This document shows positions 8,281 to 16,707 of a DNA stretch of 64,000 bases, one piece after another. Under the pieces are notes generated by a model. The model searched no databases. It was not told the DNA's origin and saw only the letters and a list, made by a program, of their open reading frames with translations. Source of the DNA: Clostridiales bacterium (GTDB taxonomy: Bacteria > Bacillota > Clostridia > Christensenellales > Borkfalkiaceae); assembly GCA_015071005.1 (NCBI GenBank), contig SVIG01000002.1:186001-250000 (forward strand). The letters are read 5' to 3'. Positions within the stretch are counted from its first letter, which is position 1; the number at the start of each line of letters is the position of its first letter. Both the position numbers and the translations under genes were made by a program.

Positions 8281-8312
8281 AGATAAGGAAACAAAAAAAC
8301 AAGGAGTGACTT

Positions 8313-9746
8313 ATGGCTTACAAAACAAGAGATTGGCGCAATTCTATGCGCGTAACGTTGGACTACAACAACATGACGGAAAAATTCCTTGGCAAACAAG
8401 GCTTTACCGATCGTGAACTTTCTTCCTATAACGCAAAAGCAAGCGCGGCGTTTAAGTACGTGAAGGAAAATCGCGGTAAAGACGAATTGTATATGGGTTG
8501 GACGGAGCTTCCCTACAACCAAAAAGAAATCGTGGACGATATTCTCAAAACCGCGCGCGACGTAAGAAAGAAATTCCAATATTTCGTCGTTCTCGGCATC
8601 GGCGGCAGCGCACTCGGCCCTATCATGGCGTTCAATGCGCTTTGTCATTTGCATTATAACGACTTGCCTAAGTCCAAGAGAAAGGGCCCGAAATTCTACG
8701 TAGAAGACAACGTAGACCCCGTCAGAATGCGGGATTTACTCGACGTAATCGAGCCGGAAAAGACCTGCTTTAACGTAATTTCCAAATCGGGCGCGACAAG
8801 CGAAACGATGACGCAGTACTTAATTATTCTCGATCTTTTGACGAAAGCGGGCGTGAACGTGAAAGACAACGTTATCTTCACAACGGACGCAAACCGCGGC
8901 AACTTAAAAAAGATTTCCGACGAATGCGGCGGTATCAAGAGCTACGTGCTTCCCGACGGCGTTGGCGGTAGATTCTCGCAGCTTTGCCCCGTTGGTTTAC
9001 TTCCCGCGGCGGTACTCGGCATCGACATCGTAGGTCTTTTGGCGGGTGCGGCGTACATGGACGGCGTTTGCAACAAACCCGCTATGCGCAAAAACCCTGC
9101 GTTGATGTCGGCTGTCCTTCAAGTAGCCGCGATGGAACAAGGCAAAAACGTCGGCGTTATGATGCCCTACTCGGATAACTTGAAATTCCTTGCCGATTGG
9201 TATTGTCAGCTTTGGGCGGAATCGCTCGGCAAAAACGTCACTCTTGACGGTAAGCCCTGCAACGTCGGTCAAACGCCCGTAAAATCGCTCGGCGTCACCG
9301 ACCAACACTCGCAAGTGCAGCTTTATACGGAAGGTCCTTACGATAAGGTAGTCACCTTCCTTTCCCTTAAAAAATATGCTTGTGAAATGCCCATTCCCCA
9401 CGGCTGTGAGAACATTCCCGACGTGGCGTTCTTGGGCGGACACACGATGGAAGAACTTATCCAAGCGGAAAACGCAGCGACGGCGTACGCGCTCACCAAA
9501 GCAGGCAGAATGAACTACACCCTTTGGATTCCCGAGCTCAACGCGTTTACCCTTGGTCAGCTCTTGTTCTTGTTCGAATTGCAAACGGCGTACGCAGGCG
9601 CGATGCTGAATATCGACACCTTCAATCAGCCGGGCGTTGAAGAAGGCAAGAAAGCGACCTTCGCCCTTCTTGGTAAAGCAGGCTACGCAGAAAAGAAGAA
9701 GGAACTCGATTCCCTTCCTGCTAAAGACGAAAACTGCATTATTTAA
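8313..9746 (+). CDS. pgi: Glucose-6-phosphate isomerase
   Basis: Interconverts glucose-6-phosphate and fructose-6-phosphate in glycolysis. VVLGIGGSALGP near residue 90, the phosphate-binding ISKSGATSETMTQ near 150 and the C-terminal EEGKKATFALLG are family features. At 477 residues it is of the shorter form found in Clostridia. AAGGAG lies 8 nt before the ATG. It is transcribed alone between its own promoter and a strong terminator. Confidence 0.95.
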   Translation: MAYKTRDWRNSMRVTLDYNNMTEKFLGKQGFTDRELSSYNAKASAAFKYVKENRGKDELYMGWTELPYNQKEIVDDILKTARDVRKKFQYFVVLGIGGSALGPIMAFNALCHLHYNDLPKSKRKGPKFYVEDNVDPVRMRDLLDVIEPEKTCFNVISKSGATSETMTQYLIILDLLTKAGVNVKDNVIFTTDANRGNLKKISDECGGIKSYVLPDGVGGRFSQLCPVGLLPAAVLGIDIVGLLAGAAYMDGVCNKPAMRKNPALMSAVLQVAAMEQGKNVGVMMPYSDNLKFLADWYCQLWAESLGKNVTLDGKPCNVGQTPVKSLGVTDQHSQVQLYTEGPYDKVVTFLSLKKYACEMPIPHGCENIPDVAFLGGHTMEELIQAENAATAYALTKAGRMNYTLWIPELNAFTLGQLLFLFELQTAYAGAMLNIDTFNQPGVEEGKKATFALLGKAGYAEKKKELDSLPAKDENCII

Positions 9747-9760
9747 CCAAACGAAAAAAT

Positions 9761-9798
9761 AGCCGAAAGCGAAAACGCTTTCGGCTGGTTTTTTATTT
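9761..9798. terminator. Bidirectional terminator between pgi and xre
   Basis: AGCCGAAAGCG-AAAA-CGCTTTCGGCT, an 11-bp perfect stem with U-rich tracts on both strands. It serves pgi and the convergent regulator. Confidence 0.9.
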
Positions 9799-10039
9799 AA
9801 CATAATTCTTGCTCCAACTCCGCAAAAAGTGGACAGTCAAAAAACTCCACCAACGAAACGTTTAATCCGTCGCAAAGCATTTTCAAGGTGACAATCCCAG
9901 GATTCTTACTTTTTCCGTATAAAATATTTTTCACGGAAGATCTCGCAACCCCCGAATCCGTTGCAAGCTTGTTAATCGTAATCTTTTTGCGCTCACATAA
10001 TTCCATTATCCTCTCTTTTACAGCTTCATAAACTCCCAT
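9797..10039 (-). CDS. XRE-family transcriptional regulator, cassette 1
   Basis: An 80-residue one-domain regulator. The helix-turn-helix is in residues ~20-45 (ITINKLATDSGVARSSVKNI). The C terminus is acidic with two cysteines (FFDCPLFAELEQELC). AAAGGAG precedes the ATG. It diverges from a small membrane protein gene. Its -10 (10070-10075) overlaps a perfect operator arm, so it very likely represses itself and the partner. Confidence 0.85.
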   Translation of the reverse strand: MGVYEAVKERIMELCERKKITINKLATDSGVARSSVKNILYGKSKNPGIVTLKMLCDGLNVSLVEFFDCPLFAELEQELC

Positions 10040-10069
10040 ATTTTTCTCCTTTATAAAAAATATAGGCTA

Positions 10070-10115
10070 ATTATAGCCCATTTCACTTGACATTATGGGC
10101 TATATATGATACTAT
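10070..10115. promoter_or_regulatory. Divergent promoters with operator, XRE cassette 1
   Basis: The plus-strand promoter is TTGACA (10087-10092), 17 bp, TACTAT (10110-10115). The minus-strand -10 is TATAAT (10070-10075). A perfect 10-bp inverted repeat, TATAGCCCAT (10072-10081) and ATGGGCTATA (10095-10104), encloses the plus -35. A third half-site GGCTA lies at 10064-10068. Confidence 0.7.
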
Positions 10116-10160
10116 TGTGCCGTAGATTCTCTACAAATATACATTAGGAGTGTTTTTACT

Positions 10161-10415
10161 ATGGCAAACAGAATTAGAAAGGTTTCAACGCAAAAAGAAT
10201 TTGAAAAAATGATAGACGAATTTATTACGATGGGCTATCAAGTAGAATCGCAAGGCGAAGACAACGCGCGCGTTGTAAAAAAAGCGCCTAAAACGCAACA
10301 CGCATTGGTTGCACTTCTCACAATTTGGTGGACGCTTGGTATCGGGAACTTGATTTATGCTATGATGCCCGCAAAAAACGAAGATGAAGTTCTTATTAAA
10401 ATTGAAAAAGACTAA
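10161..10415 (+). CDS. Small single-span membrane protein, XRE cassette 1
   Basis: An unrecognised 84-residue protein. A charged cytosolic N-terminal part (RKVSTQKEFEKMIDEF, then GYQVESQGEDNARVV) is followed by one membrane segment (ALVALLTIWWTLGIGNLIYAM, about residues 49-69) and an acidic tail. AGGAG lies before the ATG. It faces the XRE gene across an operator-bearing promoter and has its own terminator, so it is probably the regulator's main target. Confidence 0.65.
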   Translation: MANRIRKVSTQKEFEKMIDEFITMGYQVESQGEDNARVVKKAPKTQHALVALLTIWWTLGIGNLIYAMMPAKNEDEVLIKIEKD

Positions 10416-10421
10416 GTTTTG

Positions 10422-10453
10422 AAAACCGCCGCGGAAATCCGCGGCGGTTTTTT
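10422..10453 (+). terminator. Terminator after the small membrane protein gene
   Basis: AAAACCGCCGCGGA-AA-TCCGCGGCGGTTTT, then TT. Confidence 0.9.
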
Positions 10454-10525
10454 CGTTTTTGCGTATAAGTAAAGCCAAGTTTGTCAATACTTTCCTTACA
10501 AAACCGAGAAGAACGGAACGCCGTT

Positions 10526-10549
10526 TCCTTACATATATTATAGTAAGGA
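10526..10549. promoter_or_regulatory. Inverted repeat upstream of mazF
   Basis: TCCTTAC-10 nt-GTAAGGA spans an AT-rich core (ATATATTATA) that could hold a -10 box. It is a possible operator for mazF. No clear -35 is assigned. Confidence 0.35.
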
Positions 10550-10580
10550 GTTTGTTTTGTTTTTCCAAAAGAGGTAAGGT

Positions 10581-10934
10581 ATGCTGAACGTAAAACGCGG
10601 TGAACTGTATTACGCCGATCTCTCCCCCGTCGTGGGGAGCGAACAAGGGGGGATTCGCCCCATTTTAATTGTACAAAACGACGTGGGGAATAAGTATTCC
10701 CCCACCATTATCGCCGCCGCGGTCACGAGCAAAATCAACAAAGCCAAGCTCCCCACCCACATTGAAATACCGTCTGCCTACGGGCTCGCGAAAGACAGCG
10801 TGATCTTGCTCGAACAAATCCGCACTCTGGATAAGCGCCGTCTAAAAGAGCGTATCGGCGAGCTACCACCTTCCACTATGGTAAAGGTCAACCGCGCCAT
10901 TTTAATCAGCTTGGGATTTCCCGTGACACAATAA
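10581..10934 (+). CDS. mazF: MazF/PemK-type endoribonuclease
   Basis: A 117-residue sequence-specific mRNA interferase of the NdoA/EndoA type. The N-terminal [30 protein letters not shown], and the central [10 protein letters not shown] and HIEIP are typical, as is the C-terminal [13 protein letters not shown] helix. GAGGTAAGGT precedes ATG. In Bacillus an antitoxin gene lies directly upstream. Here the preceding gene is the unrelated membrane protein, so mazF is solitary. spoIIE follows. Confidence 0.9.
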   Translation: MLNVKRGELYYADLSPVVGSEQGGIRPILIVQNDVGNKYSPTIIAAAVTSKINKAKLPTHIEIPSAYGLAKDSVILLEQIRTLDKRRLKERIGELPPSTMVKVNRAILISLGFPVTQ

Positions 10935-10955
10935 ATCGCATATTTATTCCTAAAA

Positions 10956-11019
10956 CTCCAAAAACAGTCAATTTTTGCCTTTAACGATTCCGTATAATGG
11001 GGAAAAACTGTTTTTGGAG
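10956..11019. promoter_or_regulatory. 13-bp inverted repeat around the spoIIE promoter
   Basis: CTCCAAAAACAGT (10956-10968) and ACTGTTTTTGGAG (11007-11019) are perfect complements 38 nt apart. The second arm contains the GGAG ribosome binding site of spoIIE and is followed by ATTTTTT. The loop contains TATAAT (10993-10998). A read-through message from mazF would fold and hide the binding site or terminate. A message from the internal promoter lacks the first arm. Confidence 0.65.
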
Positions 11020-11026
11020 ATTTTTT

Positions 11027-13348
11027 ATGCGCATTAGAAAGAAACTCGATTTTTCACGTTTGTTTCTATATATACTCTTAGGGCTTTGCTCCCTATTTTT
11101 GCGGCACGTTGGGGATCACGACGAGCCCTTTTCCCTAGCCCTTGCTTATGGAATTGCAAGCGCGGGACTCTCCCCGCTTATTGCGGGTATTTTTTACGTA
11201 TTCCCCTATCTTATCTTACCATTCAACGCGCACCTGCCCACTCTATTGCTCGTTTTTTGGCAGGGATTTTTGCTGTGGATAGGGTTTGTAATTCAAAGCA
11301 AACTTCCTTACGAAAAAACAAAACGGACGGGCTTTTTTACACAATTCACCCTCGCCGTTTCTTTGAGCCTCTACGTTGGCTTTGGCGTAAGCCCAAACTA
11401 TGCCCTTCCTTTTTTGCCTGACCAAGCCCCTTCCCCTTACGTACAAAAAACCATCGTTGCCGCCGCGACGTTTCTGCTTTCCGCGATTTTTTCCGTTGCC
11501 CTCAAAGCCTTGCTGAAAAAATCTCTGCGTTGCAGACTCCGCCCCGACGAACTACTATTTAGCGCCCTTCTCTTTATTCTAGTAGGGCTTGGTTTACACC
11601 GTTTTTTGGGTTTCAACGCGTACATGGGTATCGCGATTTTCCTTTTACTCCTGTTTTCGCACGTCACAAAGGACGCCACCGCGCTTTTATGCGCGTTCAT
11701 TTTATCCGTGCCGCCCTTTATCGCAGGAAACCCAGTCACGGAAAAATTCTTTTTAATCGGCGTATTCATCGTTCTATTTTCAAAAGCAGGCAGGGCAGCG
11801 ATTGCCTGCGCTGCGCTCACCGCCTTTTTCCTCTACGGCTATTTTGACGGACTATACACATACCCTTCGAATATGCTTGTTAGCACGCTTTTATCCGTCT
11901 TAATCCCCACGTTGCTCTTTATTTTATTGCCCACCCCTTTCACACGCGCGTTAGAAAACAAGCTCGTTTTTTACCGAGAAAAACATCTCTCGCGGATTGC
12001 CATTAACCGAAACCGCGCCGCCGTTGGGGAAAAGCTTTTTGAAATTTCTGCAGTTTTTCGGGAAATCGAATACACCTTTTCCGCGCTTGGGGATACGACG
12101 GCGGAAGATAACGCACGCGCGCATATCCGTGCGCGCGTACTCGCCGAGTCCTGTAAAAACTGTCCTTCTTATTCCAACTGTCAAAAACAAAACGCCGTTG
12201 CCGACTTGGACAAGCTTATTGAAGTGGGTTGCTTAAAGGGCAAGACAAACTTGATTGATATCCCGAGCGCGCTCGCAAAGATTTGTATCAATCAAAGCGG
12301 CGTTCTTTACGCCGTCAATCGCCACATCGGCGACTATCGAAAATACCTTACCGAAATGGAAAACGCCGCTTGCGGCAGGGCACTACTTGCCAAGCAAGCG
12401 CAAGGGATTAGCGAGATCTTGAAAACGCTCGCATTAGAACAAAGCGAACCGCTAAAAATTTACTCGGAAAAGGAACGCCTACTTAACATCGCCCTACTCT
12501 CGGCAGGGATTATTTGCTCGGAAGTACTCGTCTATGGGGACGAAGAAAATTTCACCTTATCCCTTGTCACCTTTGGCAAAGCGGACGTAAAAAAAATCGC
12601 GCAGCTTGCAAGTCAGCTTTTCGGCGTGGAAATGATTATTTCCGAAAAAATTGCCTTAAACGACGATAAATTTTGCTGTATTTTGCGCAAAAAACCTGTT
12701 TTTGACGCGGCGTTTGGCGTGACAAGCGTGAAAAAAAGCGGTTCTTCGGCGAGCGGAGATTCCCATTCCGTCATCAAAATCGACGAGCGAAAATTTATGG
12801 TCGCGCTTGCGGACGGTATGGGCAGCGGCGAATACGCGAAACGGGTTTCCGAAAATACCGTGTCTCTTTTAGAAAGCTTTTACCGTGCAAAAATGCCGTC
12901 CGAGCTTGTCCTTTCCACCGTCAACAAACTGCTCACCTTTAATAAGGAAGAACGCTTTGCCTGCGTGGACCTTGCGATTGTCGATTTGGACAACGGCAAT
13001 GCGGATATTGTCAAAATCGGCTCTCCGCTCGGCTTTATTTTATCGGGAAATACCGTTAAGGTACTCGAAAGTGCTTCCTTGCCGCTCGGGATTTTGGAAT
13101 CCCTGCGCCCCGACGCCAATTCCTACGTACTTTTGGAAAACGACGTCTTGCTCTTTTTAAGCGACGGCGTAGTGGACGCGTTTGGCTCGGCGACCGATTT
13201 ATACGAGCATTTGCGCGCGCTTCCTATTGGGAATCCGCAACAGCTCACCGACGGACTTCTTCAAGCCGCGTTGCGTATCCAAAACGGCGTAGCCAAAGAC
13301 GATATGACCGCCGTTGCCGTGCGGCTTTTCCGCAACCGCGTAGCTTGA
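11027..13348 (+). CDS. spoIIE: Stage II sporulation protein E, PP2C phosphatase
   Basis: Dephosphorylates SpoIIAA to activate sigma-F in the forespore and helps build the polar septum. The N-terminal ~300 residues are strongly hydrophobic (about 10 membrane spans). A central regulatory part carries CKNCPSYSNC, and the C-terminal PP2C domain has ADGMGSGEYA and FLSDGVVDAF. The 773 residues compare with 827 in B. subtilis. An ATG at 10997 is rejected because it overlaps the -10 box. The ATG at 11027 follows GGAGA with 7-nt spacing. Confidence 0.92.
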   Translation: MRIRKKLDFSRLFLYILLGLCSLFLRHVGDHDEPFSLALAYGIASAGLSPLIAGIFYVFPYLILPFNAHLPTLLLVFWQGFLLWIGFVIQSKLPYEKTKRTGFFTQFTLAVSLSLYVGFGVSPNYALPFLPDQAPSPYVQKTIVAAATFLLSAIFSVALKALLKKSLRCRLRPDELLFSALLFILVGLGLHRFLGFNAYMGIAIFLLLLFSHVTKDATALLCAFILSVPPFIAGNPVTEKFFLIGVFIVLFSKAGRAAIACAALTAFFLYGYFDGLYTYPSNMLVSTLLSVLIPTLLFILLPTPFTRALENKLVFYREKHLSRIAINRNRAAVGEKLFEISAVFREIEYTFSALGDTTAEDNARAHIRARVLAESCKNCPSYSNCQKQNAVADLDKLIEVGCLKGKTNLIDIPSALAKICINQSGVLYAVNRHIGDYRKYLTEMENAACGRALLAKQAQGISEILKTLALEQSEPLKIYSEKERLLNIALLSAGIICSEVLVYGDEENFTLSLVTFGKADVKKIAQLASQLFGVEMIISEKIALNDDKFCCILRKKPVFDAAFGVTSVKKSGSSASGDSHSVIKIDERKFMVALADGMGSGEYAKRVSENTVSLLESFYRAKMPSELVLSTVNKLLTFNKEERFACVDLAIVDLDNGNADIVKIGSPLGFILSGNTVKVLESASLPLGILESLRPDANSYVLLENDVLLFLSDGVVDAFGSATDLYEHLRALPIGNPQQLTDGLLQAALRIQNGVAKDDMTAVAVRLFRNRVA

Positions 13349-13356
13349 AATGAAAA

Positions 13357-13384
13357 AACACGCTCGTTTTGCAACGAGCGTGTT
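13357..13384. terminator. Bidirectional terminator between spoIIE and msmK
   Basis: AACACGCTCGTT-TTGC-AACGAGCGTGTT, a 12-bp stem with a T-run on the minus strand (TTTTTTC) and a T-rich tail on the plus strand. Confidence 0.85.
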
Positions 13385-13402
13385 CTTATTTGTTTTTAGG
13401 AA

Positions 13403-14848
13403 TTATTCTTCCGTCTTTTCTTCTTCAACGGGAGCTTCTTCCACAGGTGCTTCTTCTACAGGAGCTTCGTCTACGGGAGCTTCTTCCGCTTGCGCTTGTT
13501 TCGCAGCTTCAGCAAGTGCGCGCTTTTCAGCAGCCTTTGCCATTCTTGCGTCTTTACGAGCTTGCGCTTTCATTTCTTTCGTGATAACGCGCGTAGCTTC
13601 GATTTGCGCTCTCATTTCTTGAGGTGTAGGAGGAACGAATGCCGCGCCTTCTGCGTTTTCTTCGATTACTTCGTAGTTTTCATCTCTTTCAAGCAAGGAT
13701 GCTTCCGTTTCACCGTCGAAGAGGTGGATGTGGTTTGCGTCGAATGCGAGCTCTACAACTTCCTTCAATGCAACGTCTGCACGGCTGGAAATCTTCGCGA
13801 TCATTTGCGTGGAGCTGTCGATAATCGAGCTTTCTTTGTCTTCGTGATCAAGTTCGCAGTAGATTTGCGTTTCAGCACCGAGTTTTTCGATAACTTCGAT
13901 ACGTGCGCTTACAACCGTTTCAGGGGAAGAAGCGATGAACATTTGATCTTGGTGAATATCTTCGGGACGAACGCCGAGCGTTACGGTCTTACCCGTATCA
14001 AGGTATTCGTTTACGTTCTTAATTCTTGCCGCAACTTTTGCAGGAAGAAGGATCTTGTTGTTGCCGGTGAAGCTAACGTAGATTTTGCCGTTCTCGCCGG
14101 AAACAAGGGTCGATTCCTTGAAGAAGTTCATTTGAGGCGTACCGATGAAGCTTGCAACGAAAAGGTTGATAGGATAATCGTACAAGTTTTGAGGGGTATC
14201 TACTTGTTGCATGAAACCGTCTTTCATAACAACGATTCTCGTACCCATCGTCATAGCTTCGATTTGGTCGTGCGTAACGTAGATGAACGTCGTAGCAAGA
14301 CGGGAGTGAAGCTTGGAGATTTCCGTTCTCATCGAAGCACGAAGCTTTGCGTCCAAGTTGGACAAAGGTTCGTCGAGAAGGAATACCTTGGGTTCACGAA
14401 CGATCGTACGACCGAGCGCAACACGTTGTCTTTGACCACCGGAAAGTGCCTTCGGTTTTCTGGAAAGGTAATCGGTGATACCAAGGATTTCAGCCGCAGC
14501 TTTAACCTTTTGGTCGATAATTTCCTTGGGTACTTTACGAAGTTTCAAACCGAACGCCATGTTGTCATAAACGGACATGTGGGGATAGAGCGCGTAGTTC
14601 TGGAATACCATCGCGATGTCTCTGTCTTTGGGAACAACGTCGTTTACGAGTTTGCCGTCGATGTAAAGTTCACCGCCGGAGATTTCTTCCAAACCTGCGA
14701 TCATACGAAGCGTCGTAGATTTACCGCAACCGGAAGGACCTACCAATACGATGAATTCCTTGTCTCTGATGTTCAGAGTGAAGTTGAACACTGCTTGTAC
14801 ACCGGAAGGGTATACTTTGTCAATGCCTTTAAGTTCAAGTCCTGCCAT
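13403..14848 (-). CDS. msmK: Sugar ABC transporter ATPase, MsmK/UgpC type
   Basis: Energises carbohydrate ABC importers. Walker A GPSGCGKST, the signature LSGGQRQRV, Walker B VFLLDEPL and the C-terminal OB/TOBE regulatory part identify the MalK subfamily. The usual length is about 370. This chain has 481 because of a C-terminal tail (about residues 395-481) that is first basic and Ala-rich, then repeats EEAPV. No permease or binding protein genes are adjacent, so it probably serves several importers encoded elsewhere, as MsmK does in streptococci. GGAGG precedes ATG. Confidence 0.9.
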   Translation of the reverse strand: MAGLELKGIDKVYPSGVQAVFNFTLNIRDKEFIVLVGPSGCGKSTTLRMIAGLEEISGGELYIDGKLVNDVVPKDRDIAMVFQNYALYPHMSVYDNMAFGLKLRKVPKEIIDQKVKAAAEILGITDYLSRKPKALSGGQRQRVALGRTIVREPKVFLLDEPLSNLDAKLRASMRTEISKLHSRLATTFIYVTHDQIEAMTMGTRIVVMKDGFMQQVDTPQNLYDYPINLFVASFIGTPQMNFFKESTLVSGENGKIYVSFTGNNKILLPAKVAARIKNVNEYLDTGKTVTLGVRPEDIHQDQMFIASSPETVVSARIEVIEKLGAETQIYCELDHEDKESSIIDSSTQMIAKISSRADVALKEVVELAFDANHIHLFDGETEASLLERDENYEVIEENAEGAAFVPPTPQEMRAQIEATRVITKEMKAQARKDARMAKAAEKRALAEAAKQAQAEEAPVDEAPVEEAPVEEAPVEEEKTEE

Positions 14849-15070
14849 AATCTTTTTCCTCCAAATGGATTATCATTTTTTATTCATTATAAATATTTTA
14901 CTATATTTGACTAAAATTTACAATAGACAAAATCAACAAACTTGCCTTTTCGCTATTGTCCACTTTGCACATATTAGCGCAAAGTTTTCCTATCGCACAC
15001 GCATTTTTACGTGAAAACGGATAATTTAGTCGCGGTCTATTAAACTTGTTTAATAAGCGTCCCGTCTAAT

Positions 15071-15997
15071 TTAAGGGAGCGTTTTGCCTGTCGCCATATA
15101 CAGTTCGTACCAATCCTTATGCGAAAGATTGATTTCCCCTGCTTTACAGATATCACGCATACGCTCGGGCGTCGTCGTGCCCGTGACTACCTGCCCAAAA
15201 GCAGGATGGCGCAAAATCCAAGCAAAGGCAATTGCCGTAGGCGTGCATTCGTATTTTTCCGCCATCTCCGAAAGCACCGCGTTCAGCTTCGGGAATTTCT
15301 CATTGCCGATAAACGTGCCTTCGAAGAACCCATACTGCAAGGGCGACCAAGCCTGCAAGGGAATTTTTTTCGCACGGCAATATTCGAGCGCGTCCCCTGC
15401 CCTTGTCACCGATTCATCCTTCGACATATTCACGTTAAAGCCTGCGTCTACGGGCAAAGTATGCCCCAGCGAGAATTGCATTTGGTTTGCTACCACTTCA
15501 ATCCCCGACGAACGGAAAAGCGCAATTTGTTGCGCGGAAAAATTGCTCACGCCAAACGCGCGCACCTTGCCGTCTTCCGAAAGTCTTTCGAATGCTTCCG
15601 CCACTTCGTACGGATCGACAAGGGTATCGGGACGGTGCAGCAAAAGCACGTCGATATACTCCATATTTAAGCGTTTCAAGCTCCCCTCAACGGACGAAAG
15701 AATATAGTCCTTCGAGAAATCATAACGCGCGATTTTTCCTACGTTATCTTTGCGGATACCGCATTTCGTTTGCAAAATGTAATCCTTACGGGGCACGCCC
15801 AAGTCACGGATTGCCACGCCGAACACCTTTTCGCAGTCCCCACCGCCGTAAACGTCGGCAAGGTCGAACATATTCACCCCCGTCCGCATCGCTTCTACCA
15901 TGACTTTTTCCGTTTGCGCCAAGGGTTTGTCCGCAATACGCATACAGCCCATTACGATGGACGACGCGTGTATGTCGCGTAAATTACAATATTTCAT
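15071..15997 (-). CDS. Aldo/keto reductase
   Basis: NADPH-dependent oxidoreductase of the YdhF-like group, 308 residues. The Asp/Tyr pair DLADVYGG lies near residues 45-52, the Lys is in QTKCG, the His in LLLHRPD, and the NADPH-binding part near the C terminus. The physiological substrate is unknown. AGGAGG lies upstream of ATG. It follows yigZ by 19 bp, so the two may be cotranscribed. Confidence 0.88.
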   Translation of the reverse strand: MKYCNLRDIHASSIVMGCMRIADKPLAQTEKVMVEAMRTGVNMFDLADVYGGGDCEKVFGVAIRDLGVPRKDYILQTKCGIRKDNVGKIARYDFSKDYILSSVEGSLKRLNMEYIDVLLLHRPDTLVDPYEVAEAFERLSEDGKVRAFGVSNFSAQQIALFRSSGIEVVANQMQFSLGHTLPVDAGFNVNMSKDESVTRAGDALEYCRAKKIPLQAWSPLQYGFFEGTFIGNEKFPKLNAVLSEMAEKYECTPTAIAFAWILRHPAFGQVVTGTTTPERMRDICKAGEINLSHKDWYELYMATGKTLP

Positions 15998-16016
15998 AGT
16001 CGTTTCCTCCTACTTT

Positions 16017-16649
16017 TTACTCTTTGAAAGGGGCGTAATACTCCGCGCCCAGCTCCGTTTTTACCCTGCCTTGCATATAGTCGACAAGCTCCAAAATGAA
16101 GCCGTCGATTTCCGTTTTTTTCACCGCGACCAAGAACCCTACTTTTTCGCCGTAATCAGTCGAAAGAAGGGAGCAGGGATGCGTTGAAAGGTATTTTTGC
16201 ACGCTGTCGATACCCGTATAATCCACTTCGATTTTACACTCGATACACACTTCCAAAAGGCGAATATCCGCGCCGTCCAAGTTCTCCGAAGCGGACGAAG
16301 AATAGGCGCGCACCAAACCGCCTGCGCCCAGCTTAATCCCCCCGAAATACCGTACGACGGCAACCGCCGTTTCGAAAAGTTTTTTCGCTTTCAAGACTTC
16401 TAAAATGGGTACGCCTGCCGTGCCCTGCGGCTCTCCGTCGTCGGAAAAACGCTGTAAATTGCCGAGTTTGTCCGCGATAAACGCATAGCAAACGTGAGTT
16501 GCCAAGGAATGTTTCGAACGGATTTCCGCAATAAACGCGCGCGCTTCTTCTTCGCTTTCCACGTGTGCGGAAAACGTCAAAAAACGGGAACGCTCTATTA
16601 TTTTTTCGCTTTCGTGACGGTCAAATACCGTCCGCACCGATTTTTCCAT
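16017..16649 (-). CDS. yigZ: YigZ/IMPACT family protein
   Basis: A 210-residue UPF0029 protein. The N-terminal half has the IMPACT-type fold (DDGEPQGTAGVPILEVL and VVRYFGGIKLGAGGLVRAY), and the C-terminal half is the DUF1949-type domain. The molecular role of the bacterial family is not settled. GTAAGGA lies directly before ATG. It follows tyrS after a terminator. Confidence 0.9.
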   Translation of the reverse strand: MEKSVRTVFDRHESEKIIERSRFLTFSAHVESEEEARAFIAEIRSKHSLATHVCYAFIADKLGNLQRFSDDGEPQGTAGVPILEVLKAKKLFETAVAVVRYFGGIKLGAGGLVRAYSSSASENLDGADIRLLEVCIECKIEVDYTGIDSVQKYLSTHPCSLLSTDYGEKVGFLVAVKKTEIDGFILELVDYMQGRVKTELGAEYYAPFKE

Positions 16650-16675
16650 TCCTTACTCCAAACCGACTTTATCAT

Positions 16676-16701
16676 CAAAAAAGGACGGCATAACCCCGTC
16701 C
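16676..16701 (-). terminator. Terminator of tyrS
   Basis: GGACGG-7 nt-CCGTCC, followed on the minus strand by TTTTTTGATG. Confidence 0.75.
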
Positions 16702-16707
16702 CTTCTC

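Noticed and set aside
10997..11026. Upstream ATG for spoIIE
   Set aside because: It overlaps the TATAAT box and has no ribosome binding site. ATG 11027 has both position and GGAGA.
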